From Bacteroides intestinalis (GTDB lineage Bacteria > Bacteroidota > Bacteroidia > Bacteroidales > Bacteroidaceae): a stretch of 60,899 nt of DNA. Shown one piece after another: positions 34,317-42,850 of the stretch. The first letter of the stretch is position 1. Each line of letters begins with the position of its first letter. A program made the translations under genes and the position numbers. The notes beneath the pieces are model-generated. The model did no database searches and was not told where the DNA came from. It was given only the letters and a program-made list of their open reading frames with translations. The stretch spans positions 1-60,899 of the forward strand of contig NZ_QRZF01000025.1 in NCBI RefSeq assembly GCF_003464595.1. The letters are read 5' to 3'.

Positions 34317-35216
34317 ATGATGAGGGTTTATATAATTATTTGGATCATTCTTTCCATGGGATTTCGGGCGGCAGCACAAGATAAACTCTTGGTTGCCGGT
34401 TCCGGAAATCCAAATATCCTGCTGTTGGATAAACAAACGGGAAAAGTGGAATGGCAGCATGCTCTGGAGAAAGGGGAAGAATGTAATGCAGTTGCTTTGA
34501 CTAAAAAGGGAGAAATCTTGTATTCGTATAAGCGGGGAGCAAAACTCGTGACATGGGACCATCAGGTGGTCTGGGATTATAAAACACCGGATAAGACGGA
34601 ATTACAATCAGCCACCTTGTTGCAGAACGGTGGCGTACTATTGGGAATATGTGGTATTCCTGCCCAATTCATAGAATTGGATAAGAAAGGCAAAGAAGTA
34701 AACAAAGTAACATTGAACCTGGAAGTGGAAAGACCCCACAGCCAGTTTAGACAAGTATTCCAGCTCCGGAACAGCAATTATCTGATACCGGTAATGGCGA
34801 AACAGAAAGTGCTGGAAGTAAGCCGTAAAGGGAAGATCATCGCTGAACATCAGATTGAAGGCAAGGTGTTCTCGTCTCTTGAACTTCCTGACGGGAATCT
34901 GTTGTTGCCTTGTGGCGACAATCATTATTACATCGTGATCGACCGCAAGACAGGCGAAGAGTTGAAACGGGTGAATGCACTGGATATTGAAGGAGTTGCT
35001 TTATTGTTTGTAGGGCAAATCCTGCAATTGAAGAATGGGAATCTATTGATTTGTAACTGGTACGGACATACGAAAGATACCACGGTGGATGAACCGCAAT
35101 TGATAGAGATAGATAAAAACGGTAAAGTGGTGTGGAGCTTGCATGATAAGAAGAATGTCGGTAAGATATCCGCTGCCTGCTATATAGACAATTTCCGCTT
35201 ACCGGACTTAAAATAG
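34317..35216 (+). CDS. Secreted PQQ-type/TolB-like beta-propeller protein
   Basis: This 299-residue protein has a signal peptide (residues 1-20, ending RAAA). It is made of repeated blades with the pattern ...LLLDKQTGKVEWQH, IELDKKGKEVN, EVSRKGKIIAEH, VIDRKTGEELKR, IEIDKNGKVVWSL; the Asp-x-(K/R)-x-G turns recall PQQ-dehydrogenase-like propeller repeats. It has no PQQ-binding or catalytic residues that I can identify, so a binding or scaffold role is more likely. It precedes the large heme protein by 25 bases and, like it, is exported, so the two could interact. Confidence 0.75.
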   Translation: MMRVYIIIWIILSMGFRAAAQDKLLVAGSGNPNILLLDKQTGKVEWQHALEKGEECNAVALTKKGEILYSYKRGAKLVTWDHQVVWDYKTPDKTELQSATLLQNGGVLLGICGIPAQFIELDKKGKEVNKVTLNLEVERPHSQFRQVFQLRNSNYLIPVMAKQKVLEVSRKGKIIAEHQIEGKVFSSLELPDGNLLLPCGDNHYYIVIDRKTGEELKRVNALDIEGVALLFVGQILQLKNGNLLICNWYGHTKDTTVDEPQLIEIDKNGKVVWSLHDKKNVGKISAACYIDNFRLPDLK

Positions 35217-35241
35217 GAGATTAACTTTAGAACAAAGTATT

Positions 35242-38200
35242 ATGAATAAGAAATTATTAGTAATGTCTGTATGCATTGCCTTGTCGCTTCCCACTATGGC
35301 ACAGCGAAGGGCGAGTGCGAAGGTGAAAGCGCCTGCTACGTGGGCGGAAAGCATTGCTGCGGCTAAGAATCAGGCCCATGTGGAAATGCAAAAGACCTGT
35401 TTGCCGATTGCATCGAAGGTAATTGAGGCAAAAGAGGCGGCAGTGCCTTTCTCGGCGGATATAACCGGACTGGATGAAATGGTGCTTTATACCTGGGGTA
35501 CTGTAGATGGTACAGGAGATGACCAGGCTGTATGGGCAAATGCTAAATTAGTGGCGGCAGATGGCTCTTCTGTTTGGTTGAACGACCTGAAAAGTACTTT
35601 CAAGAAAACAGGTAGCGGCAGTCTGCGTTTTAATGAGAATGCCAAGGGACAGGATGTAGTCATGAAAGGCAAAACCTATAAACGCACGATTATGGCGAAT
35701 GCCAATGCGCAAATCGTGGTTCCTCTGGATAAGAAATATACCCGCTTTGAGGCGGAGATCGGATTGGAGAACCGTTCTTCTGCAGGTACGGTGATTTTCC
35801 GTCTCCAAGGGATTACCGGTGCGGAAGCTGCTTCGGATATCGTTGCTAAATATCCGACTGAGGCTACTTTGTTCCTGCCATTCGGTGGAAGCGATATGAA
35901 AGCACTGGTTACGACCCATGATGCCGCCATCGAAAAGCATATAGCAACGGAAGTTATTAATTTGCTGAATGATAAATCCTATTTTACAGCACAAGTTGCC
36001 CAGATTGCTTCTAAACCTACCTTGGACGATCAGGTTATCGGCTATTTGAATCTGGCACAGGAGGCCATGAAAGTATATCAGTTGCAGGAGTCCCTGAGTT
36101 GGCTGAATATGCGTGCCATTGAAGAAGCTTATAACGATATGGCAAAAGATGCCGGTTATGATAAGAATGCGAACCAGGCCAAGCTTGCTGAACTGAAGCT
36201 ACTGACCGGAAAAGGATTCTCCAGCATTTATAAGAATGAGGCTTCTGCCCTAGAAGCTGCCAACAAAGCTTTGCAACTGAAGCGTGATATCTTGTTGGCA
36301 AATACAGCACTGGATATGGATAAGATCATTGTCGGTCGTTATAAGATAGGTACTTCTGCCCGTCAGGTGAATCCGCGTGCTCTGGGTACTCAGAATAACA
36401 ACTGGTCTAACCAGACTTCCGCTTCACGCGGTGGTTTTAATGCTGAGATTGCAGAGTTATCCAACTTGCGTGGAGATGTTAAGACTCGTACTATCTTTAA
36501 ACCTACCAACGGTTCTTCTGTTCCTGATTTGAAACTACATTGGGATGCTGAACGCCTGATGTTCTCTATGGTAGATACCGACCGCCGCTGGCAAGTATTT
36601 GAAGTGAAACTGGATGGTACCGGTTTGAAGAAGCTCATAGAAACCCCGGAAAAAGATCTGGAATTCTTTGATGCTACTTATTTGCCTTCCGGCAAGCTTA
36701 TCGCTGTATCCAATATCGGTTATAACGGTGTACCTTGCGTGAATGGTAATGATGAGGTAGGTAATATGTGTCTGTATGATCCGAAAGATGGTTCTTTGCG
36801 CCGTCTGACTTTTGACCAGGATGCTAACTGGGCGCCAACGGTTATGAATAATGGCCGTATCATGTACACACGTTGGGAATATACGGATTTGACTCACTAT
36901 TTCTCCCGCTTTGTAATGCACATGAATCCGGACGGAACGGAACAGAAGTCTTTGTACGGTAGTGGTTCTTACTTCCCGAACAGTACGTTCGATGCCAAAC
37001 CGTTGCCCGGTGGTTCATCACAGTTTATCGGTGTGATTTCCGGTCACCATGGTGTGACACGTTCCGGTCGTTTGATGTTGTTTGATCCTTCAAAGAGCCG
37101 TAAGTCAGAGAAAGGAATGTTACAGGAATTGCCTTTCCGCGACCGTAAGATAGAACCGATTGTAAAAGACCGTTTGGTGGATGGCGTATGGCCTCAGTTT
37201 ATCAAGCCTTATCCTTTGACGGATAAATATTTCCTGGTTACTGCTAAGCTGAATGAAAGTGCGCTGTGGGGAGTCTATCTGATTGACATATACGATAATC
37301 TCACGTTGATTGCCGAATTTGAAGGTGAAGGTCTTATTTGCCCGACTCCGGTTGTACAGCGTCCGGTACCTCCGGTGATTCCTGAAAAGATTAATCTGGC
37401 CAGTAAAGAGGCTACCGTATTCATTCAGGATATATACGAGGGTGAAGGTCTGGAAGGCGTGCCCCGTGGTACAGTAAAAGCATTCCGTGTGCTTGCTTAT
37501 GAATATGCTTATAACAGAACTCCGTCCGACCATTGGGCGCAAGGTGTTCAGAGTGGTTGGGATATCAAGCGCTTGCTGGGTACCGTTCCTGTAGAAGAAG
37601 ACGGTTCCGCGATATTTAAGATTCCTGCCAATACACCGATCTCATTGCAGCCGTTGGATTCGGAAGGACGTGCCATTCAGTGGATGCGTAGCTGGCTGAC
37701 CGGTATGCCGGGAGAAACTGTTTCTTGTGTAGGTTGCCACGAAGACCAGAATCAATTGCCTATACCGAAACGTGTGAAAGCTTCGGCTATGGTGCCCCAT
37801 GAAATTACGAAGCCGGAAGGTGGAGTACGTTCTTTCACTTTTGATTTGGAAGTACAGCCTGTGCTGGATCGTGCTTGTATCGCCTGCCACGATGGTTCCA
37901 ATAAACTGGCTGACTTTACAGGTGGGAAGATAGATAAGTTCTCCGGTTTCGGAGTCAGTTACTTGAATCTGCATCCTTATGTGTACCGTCAAGGTCCGGA
38001 AGCGGAGATTGAAGTGCTCGATCCGTATGAATATCATGCTTCCGTGAGTCCGTTGATCAAGATATTGAAGACGGGACATCATGGAGTGGAACTGACCGAC
38101 AAAGAATGGCAAGCTCTGTACAACTGGATTGACTTCAATGCTCCTTATCATGGTAAGTTTAAAGCCAATGAATTTAAGGGAGTGGAACAAATCAGCCGCC

Positions 38201-39234
38201 GTACGGAATTGACGGAGAAATATGCCCGCTCCGGTGTAGACTGGCAGGCTGAGATCCGTTCGTATGCCAAATACCTGGAAGGACAAGAGAAACCGGTTCC
38301 AGTGAAACCGGAAAAGAAGGAGTATAAAGACAAGGATGTAAAAGTCAAAGGCTGGCCGTTTGATAAAGCCGCTGCCCAGACTATGCTTGCCAAAGAAGGA
38401 GAAACGAAAATGAGCATTGAATTAGCTCCGGGCGTAAAGATGAATTTTGTCCGTGTTCCTGCCGGTTCATTTGTGATGGGTAGTAACAGAGGTCATTCCG
38501 ATTACTCTCCTGCTCATAAGCAAGTTGTGAAGAAAGGATTCTGGATGGGTGAGATCGAAGTCAGCAATGAACAGTTCCGCACAATCTTCCCGGAACATGA
38601 CAGCCGCTTCATCCGCCAATTATGGAAAGATCATGTACACCAAGGCTATCCTGCCAATAACCCTGAACAGCCTGCTATCCGTGTGAGTTGGGAAGAGGCA
38701 ATGGCATTCTGCAAGAAACTGAGTGAAAAGACCGGTAAGACTGTTACTCTTCCTACCGAGGTTCAGTGGGAGTGGGCCTGCCGTGCAGGTAGCGACGGTG
38801 AGTTCTGGTATGGTTCTTTAAACACGGACTTTGGTAAGTTTGAGAATCTGGCTGACAAGCATTTGAATCTGATGGCGGTGAAGGGAGTGAATCCGATGCC
38901 GATGCGGGAAAATGATCCTTGGTACAAGTACTACACTTATCAACCTAAAGAAAATGGTGTGGATGACGGCAATATGCTGATGGTGAAAGGCGGTGGATAC
39001 CAGGCTAACGCGTGGGGACTCTATGATATGCAGGGTAATGTTGCCGAATGGACATCCTCTGATTATCTGCCTTATCCTTACAATGAAAAGACGCAAGGTA
39101 CGGGTACGGAGAAAGTGGTTAGAGGCGGATCATGGAATGATCATCCGAAAGCGTCCACCACATACTACCGCAGATCGTATCTGCCTTGGCAGAAAGTATA
39201 TAATGTAGGCTTCCGTGTGATTATCGAAGATTAA
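35242..39234 (+). CDS. HzsA-like di-heme propeller protein fused to SUMF1/FGE-like domain
   Basis: This 1330-residue exported protein (signal to about residue 20, PTMAQ) has several parts. Residues 60-390 are an uncharacterised region with helical repeats. Residues 420-800 form a TolB/HzsA-like propeller (MFSMVDTDRRWQVFEV, YTRWEYTDLTHYFSR, VISGHHGVTRSGRLMLFD). Two c-type heme sites follow, Cys829-Cys832-His833 (CVGCH) and Cys879-Cys882-His883 (CIACH). From residue 1067 (MNFVRVPAGSFVMGS) comes a formylglycine-generating-enzyme/SUMF1 fold, ending VRGGSWNDHPKASTTYYR and NVGFRVI. The middle part resembles hydrazine synthase alpha and planctomycete heme proteins. It probably sits outside the inner membrane and transfers electrons; the SUMF1 activity is unknown. 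Confidence 0.8.
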   Translation: MNKKLLVMSVCIALSLPTMAQRRASAKVKAPATWAESIAAAKNQAHVEMQKTCLPIASKVIEAKEAAVPFSADITGLDEMVLYTWGTVDGTGDDQAVWANAKLVAADGSSVWLNDLKSTFKKTGSGSLRFNENAKGQDVVMKGKTYKRTIMANANAQIVVPLDKKYTRFEAEIGLENRSSAGTVIFRLQGITGAEAASDIVAKYPTEATLFLPFGGSDMKALVTTHDAAIEKHIATEVINLLNDKSYFTAQVAQIASKPTLDDQVIGYLNLAQEAMKVYQLQESLSWLNMRAIEEAYNDMAKDAGYDKNANQAKLAELKLLTGKGFSSIYKNEASALEAANKALQLKRDILLANTALDMDKIIVGRYKIGTSARQVNPRALGTQNNNWSNQTSASRGGFNAEIAELSNLRGDVKTRTIFKPTNGSSVPDLKLHWDAERLMFSMVDTDRRWQVFEVKLDGTGLKKLIETPEKDLEFFDATYLPSGKLIAVSNIGYNGVPCVNGNDEVGNMCLYDPKDGSLRRLTFDQDANWAPTVMNNGRIMYTRWEYTDLTHYFSRFVMHMNPDGTEQKSLYGSGSYFPNSTFDAKPLPGGSSQFIGVISGHHGVTRSGRLMLFDPSKSRKSEKGMLQELPFRDRKIEPIVKDRLVDGVWPQFIKPYPLTDKYFLVTAKLNESALWGVYLIDIYDNLTLIAEFEGEGLICPTPVVQRPVPPVIPEKINLASKEATVFIQDIYEGEGLEGVPRGTVKAFRVLAYEYAYNRTPSDHWAQGVQSGWDIKRLLGTVPVEEDGSAIFKIPANTPISLQPLDSEGRAIQWMRSWLTGMPGETVSCVGCHEDQNQLPIPKRVKASAMVPHEITKPEGGVRSFTFDLEVQPVLDRACIACHDGSNKLADFTGGKIDKFSGFGVSYLNLHPYVYRQGPEAEIEVLDPYEYHASVSPLIKILKTGHHGVELTDKEWQALYNWIDFNAPYHGKFKANEFKGVEQISRRTELTEKYARSGVDWQAEIRSYAKYLEGQEKPVPVKPEKKEYKDKDVKVKGWPFDKAAAQTMLAKEGETKMSIELAPGVKMNFVRVPAGSFVMGSNRGHSDYSPAHKQVVKKGFWMGEIEVSNEQFRTIFPEHDSRFIRQLWKDHVHQGYPANNPEQPAIRVSWEEAMAFCKKLSEKTGKTVTLPTEVQWEWACRAGSDGEFWYGSLNTDFGKFENLADKHLNLMAVKGVNPMPMRENDPWYKYYTYQPKENGVDDGNMLMVKGGGYQANAWGLYDMQGNVAEWTSSDYLPYPYNEKTQGTGTEKVVRGGSWNDHPKASTTYYRRSYLPWQKVYNVGFRVIIED

Positions 39235-39327
39235 TTTAGTGGTTAGGGTTTAGTGATTAGTGATTAATAGGCTGCGCTATCATACCGCATAGTGTTAATC
39301 ACTAATCACTAAACCCTAATCACTAAA
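39235..39327 (+). repeat. Long near-perfect inverted repeat inside the operon
   Basis: Two 33-base arms (39235-39267 and 39295-39327) are complementary with one G-T pair, around a 27-base loop. Within each arm the word TTAGTGATTAG is repeated with a period near 8 bases. The hairpin lies between the heme-SUMF1 gene and the DAHP synthase gene and would form in the mRNA. No T run follows, so it is not a standard terminator. It may be a mobile-type intergenic repeat or an mRNA stabiliser/attenuator. Confidence 0.88.
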
Positions 39328-39348
39328 TATTAAGTGGAGAATGGAAAT

Positions 39349-40092
39349 ATGAAAACTATAGGTTTAGTGGCCGGTCCGTGTAGTGCGGAAAGTCGTACAC
39401 AGATGTTAGAAACAGCAAGAGGACTGAAAGAGATGGGCGTTGGCATTCTGCGTGCCGGCTTGTGGAAGCCCCGTTCGCGCTGTGGTACATTTGAGGGAGT
39501 TGGCGAAGAAGGACTGGACTGGATGCGAGAGATACAACAGGAACTGGGACTTCGGGTTATGACTGAGGTGGCACTTCCCTGCCACGTGGAAGCTGTACTG
39601 AAAGCCGGTCTGGATATGATCTGGATTGGTGCACGTACTACGGTCAACCCTTTTATGATGCACGAACTGGCAGAATCCCTGCGCGGGTGCGATATGCCGG
39701 TATGGGTGAAGAATCCTGTATGTCCCGACGTAGACTTATGGATTGGTGCGGTAGAACGCCTTCAACAGGCCGGACTGAAAGACATCCGCATCATTCATCG
39801 TGGCTTTTGTACGGTAGATAGTTCTCCTTACCGCAATGCCCCCCTTTGGGAGTTGGCGGAACGTTTTCATACTCATTTTCCTGAATTGCCTTTCTATTGT
39901 GATCCGAGCCATATCGGAGGAAAACGTGAATTATTGGCGGCTATTTGCGAGAAAGCCATATCTTTGCACGCCGACGGTCTGTTTATAGAGTCGCATTGCT
40001 GTCCGCAGAAAGCTCTTTCTGATGCTGCCCAGCAACTGACGCCACCGGCACTGGCGGAATTGTTGGCTACGTTGAAGGTCTCAATAGAATAA
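39349..40092 (+). CDS. Stand-alone DAHP synthase-like enzyme (class I, KDO8P-type)
   Basis: From the ATG at 39349 this is 247 residues; a GTG at 39334 would add five. It has the family motifs AGPCSAES, LRAGLWKPRSRCGTFEGVG, MTEVALPCHVEAVLKAG, IWIGARTTVNPF, WVKNPVCPD, IIHRGF and CDPSHIGGKRE. They correspond to the phosphoenolpyruvate and erythrose-4-phosphate sites of DAHP synthase, the first step of the shikimate pathway. In Bacteroides the housekeeping enzyme is usually fused to chorismate mutase; this copy lacks that domain, and the loop KPRSRCGTFEG differs from the usual KPRTxPxSF. It fits an accessory supply of chorismate for the chorismatase-like protein at 29540. Confidence 0.88.
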   Translation: MKTIGLVAGPCSAESRTQMLETARGLKEMGVGILRAGLWKPRSRCGTFEGVGEEGLDWMREIQQELGLRVMTEVALPCHVEAVLKAGLDMIWIGARTTVNPFMMHELAESLRGCDMPVWVKNPVCPDVDLWIGAVERLQQAGLKDIRIIHRGFCTVDSSPYRNAPLWELAERFHTHFPELPFYCDPSHIGGKRELLAAICEKAISLHADGLFIESHCCPQKALSDAAQQLTPPALAELLATLKVSIE

Positions 40093-40150
40093 CAATGTTT
40101 CAATAGAATGACAGATAGATCATAAAACAATTGAAAGGATATATCCGCAC

Positions 40151-42550
40151 ATGAAAAAAGTAAGCTCCTCCCTGAAAGCGATGTTCACCTCGTGGAAGAT
40201 AACATTGATATTGCTGGTGCATTATGTGATCCTGCTGGCTGCCGCAACTTTTGTCGAGAAGGCGCAAGGGACGGCAATGGCAAGGGAAATAATCTATAAC
40301 AATCCGCTTTTCTATCTTCTGCAATTTCTTTTGATTCTCAATTTCTGTGCTACTGCCTGGCAAGCCCGTCTGTGGAGCCAGCGCAAGTATGGAGTCTTAC
40401 TGTTGCATATCTCCTTTATTGTAATCTTGCTGGGAGCATTGGTGACCAATATGTTTGGTTTTGAGGGCATTGTGCATATCAGGGAAGGAGAAACCGTGTC
40501 CCATATGCGTACAACGGAAGATCAACGCCCGTTGCCTTTTTCCATCCGTCTGGATGATTTTAAGTTAGTTCGTTATCCCGGTTCTCACAGCCCTTCTTCT
40601 TTTGAGAGTTTCCTTACCATTCATACGGAAGAGGGAGAACGGAGCGAACACATCTACATGAATAAGGTGATTTATGAGCAGGGATACCGGCTCTACCAGT
40701 CCTCCTATGATGCCGATGAACAGGGCACCATCTTGACCGTCAATAATGATACGGCAGGAACGGGTATTACGTATGCCGGATATCTGCTGCTGCTTGTCGG
40801 TATGTTGCTGACCCTGGCAGATAAAAAGTCTCGTTTCCGCCAACTGGCAAAACAATTGAAACGGGTGACTCCTCTTTTGTTACTGGCTTTTCTTCCCACA
40901 CTTTCCTTAGCGCAAAAGGCAGAAACGGAACATCTGCTGAAGAACACCATCCCTGCGGAACAGGCTGAGCAATGGGGGCGAATGCAGATACAATGTCCTA
41001 CAGGCCGTATTGAACCTGTAGATACTTATACGGACAAACTCTTGCGCAAGATCTATCGTAGCGATACCTTCGAAGGACTTAGTTCCGAACAAGTCATTAT
41101 CGGTTTTCTTATGAATCCGTCTTACTGGGGAAATATTCCTTTTATTCACCAGACTAATAAAGAATTGCCGCAAGCCTATTCTCTGCCCGAAGGTAAATAT
41201 ATCCGTTTCTTTGATGTATTCAGTGAAGATGGCAGCTATCTGATTTCCGATGCCGTAGACAAGGCATATTCTCGTCCGGCAGCCGAACGTTCGCGGCTTG
41301 AAAAGGATCTGTTGAAACTGGACGAAAAGATTAATATCCTGTATTCCCTGCAACAAGGAAAGATGTTTGCACTGTTCCCGTTGCCGGGAGATACGAGTGG
41401 CAAATGGTATTCTCCGGGAGATGATTTAAGTGTGTATTCCGGGAAAGACTCTCTGTTCGTATCGAAAATCATGCCGTGGTATCTGGGAGAGGCTTCTGAT
41501 GCCTTGCGTACCGGTACATGGGAGAGCGCGGGAGAGGTGCTTTCCATGATGAACGTGTATCAACAGAAACAGAGCGCTACACCTTTGCTGACGGAGAAGC
41601 AAGTGTCCTGGGAATTGTTTTATAATAAAGCACATTTGTTCTTCTGGTCGGCTATGGGTTATATGGCGGTCGGACTGTTATTGTTGATATTCGTGGTAGG
41701 GCAGTTGCTGAAACCCAGACGCTGGGTTAAAACCGTTATCATTCCCTTGGTGGCATTGGTTGTGCTGATCTTCTTGTTGCATACTTCCGGAATCGGTATC
41801 CGTTGGTACATATCCGGGCGTGCTCCCTGGGCCAATGCTTATGAGTCCATGATATATGTAGCCTGGGCTACAGCGTTGGCGGGACTTTTGTTTATCAAGC
41901 GTTCCTCCATGACGTTGGCTTTGGCGGCTTTCTTCGCAGGTATCATCTTGTTTGTTGCCAACCTGAATTTCATGGATCCCGAAATCACTCCCCTGGTTCC
42001 GGTGTTGAAGTCTTATTGGCTGATGATACATGTGGCTGTAATTACGGCAAGTTATGGCTTCTTCGGTATTAGTTTCCTGCTTGGTTTGCTTACCCTTGCA
42101 TTCATGAGTGCCGGCAATCCGTCGAAAGTAGCCTTGTTGCAGCCCCATATCCGCGAACTCCGCATCATCAATGAAATGTCCCTGCATATAGGGCTTTATC
42201 TGTTGACGGCAGGCATCTTCCTCGGTGCTGTTTGGGCAAATGAGTCATGGGGACGTTATTGGGGCTGGGACCCTAAAGAGACTTGGGCATTGATTACGAT
42301 GGTGGTTTATGCTTTTATCCTGCATGCGCGCTTTCTTCCCGTCCTCCGTTCGGATTATGCATTCAGTGTCATGTCCGTACTGGGCCTTGCTTCGGTACTG
42401 ATGACTTACTTCGGTGTGAACTACTATCTGTCCGGTCTTCATTCGTATGGCGGAGGCGATACACCGCCGGGACTGACTGCCGTCTTCATTACGTACGCCT
42501 GCGCTTTTGCGCTGATGATTTATGCAGGGTATAGTCAGCGTAAGCAGTAA
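40151..42550 (+). CDS. Fused CcsBA (ResB-ResC) System II cytochrome c maturation protein
   Basis: This 799-residue membrane protein carries heme across the inner membrane and attaches it to CxxCH motifs in exported proteins. The first 250 residues are CcsB/ResB-like with membrane helices near 18-36, 54-70, 81-100 and 213-232. The C-terminal half (from about residue 505) is CcsA/ResC-like with the WWD heme-binding signature WGRYWGWDPKETW at Trp700-Trp712 and conserved His in the neighbouring helices. Location in the same operon as two CxxCH proteins makes a direct client relationship likely. It is the last gene of the run, ending 15 bases before an unusual repeat array. Confidence 0.9.
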   Translation: MKKVSSSLKAMFTSWKITLILLVHYVILLAAATFVEKAQGTAMAREIIYNNPLFYLLQFLLILNFCATAWQARLWSQRKYGVLLLHISFIVILLGALVTNMFGFEGIVHIREGETVSHMRTTEDQRPLPFSIRLDDFKLVRYPGSHSPSSFESFLTIHTEEGERSEHIYMNKVIYEQGYRLYQSSYDADEQGTILTVNNDTAGTGITYAGYLLLLVGMLLTLADKKSRFRQLAKQLKRVTPLLLLAFLPTLSLAQKAETEHLLKNTIPAEQAEQWGRMQIQCPTGRIEPVDTYTDKLLRKIYRSDTFEGLSSEQVIIGFLMNPSYWGNIPFIHQTNKELPQAYSLPEGKYIRFFDVFSEDGSYLISDAVDKAYSRPAAERSRLEKDLLKLDEKINILYSLQQGKMFALFPLPGDTSGKWYSPGDDLSVYSGKDSLFVSKIMPWYLGEASDALRTGTWESAGEVLSMMNVYQQKQSATPLLTEKQVSWELFYNKAHLFFWSAMGYMAVGLLLLIFVVGQLLKPRRWVKTVIIPLVALVVLIFLLHTSGIGIRWYISGRAPWANAYESMIYVAWATALAGLLFIKRSSMTLALAAFFAGIILFVANLNFMDPEITPLVPVLKSYWLMIHVAVITASYGFFGISFLLGLLTLAFMSAGNPSKVALLQPHIRELRIINEMSLHIGLYLLTAGIFLGAVWANESWGRYWGWDPKETWALITMVVYAFILHARFLPVLRSDYAFSVMSVLGLASVLMTYFGVNYYLSGLHSYGGGDTPPGLTAVFITYACAFALMIYAGYSQRKQ

Positions 42551-42564
42551 ATTTCTTATTCTTT

Positions 42565-42674
42565 CTCACCCCTTTGAGAATATTTGCTCAATGCGATGAG
42601 AAAGAATACTCAATACGATGAGAAAAAACTCTCGCTACGGTGAGTATTTGATCTCAATAAAGCGAGAATTTGAT
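42565..42674 (+). repeat. Five tandem 22-bp units with CTC-N8-GAG dyads
   Basis: Units lie head to tail at 42565-42586, 42587-42608, 42609-42630, 42631-42652 and 42653-42674. Each starts CTC, has GAG 11 bases later, and then eight AT-rich bases, so CTC and GAG alternate every 11 bp. The outer trinucleotides are constant, while the eight-base centres vary (for example AATGCGAT, AATACGAT, GCTACGGT). The period of 22 bp equals about two helical turns. The array is in the 300-base gap between ccsBA and the GH105 gene, the rest of which (42675-42850) holds a promoter-like element at 42810 and nothing else that I can identify. Confidence 0.9.
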
Positions 42675-42809
42675 GATTGTGGTGAATCAGTTTGCCAATC
42701 TCTAATTCTATCGCTGAACTATCCTGTCTGAGAGGTCTATATACGCTATTTTGAGCTAATAGTTCAAGCATTTGGAACGATCTTTCAAACCCTTCAGACT
42801 CAAATTCCC

Positions 42810-42817
42810 TAATTTTG
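42810..42817 (+). promoter_or_regulatory. -7 promoter element for GH105/HTCS 2
   Basis: TAATTTTG at 42810-42817 matches TAnnTTTG. The ATG of GH105 follows at 42851. The -33 side is unclear (TTTC near 42783). The 22-bp array ends 135 bases upstream. Confidence 0.5.
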
Positions 42818-42850
42818 CCATAGTTATTAATCTGCTAACAATACTATGGA

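Noticed and set aside
39235..39327. Inverted repeat considered as an invertible promoter
   Set aside because: The 27-base loop is too short to hold a promoter, and no site-specific recombinase is encoded in the window.
42565..42674. Tandem repeats considered as a CRISPR array
   Set aside because: There are no unique spacers; units are adjacent and only 22 bp long, and no cas genes are near.
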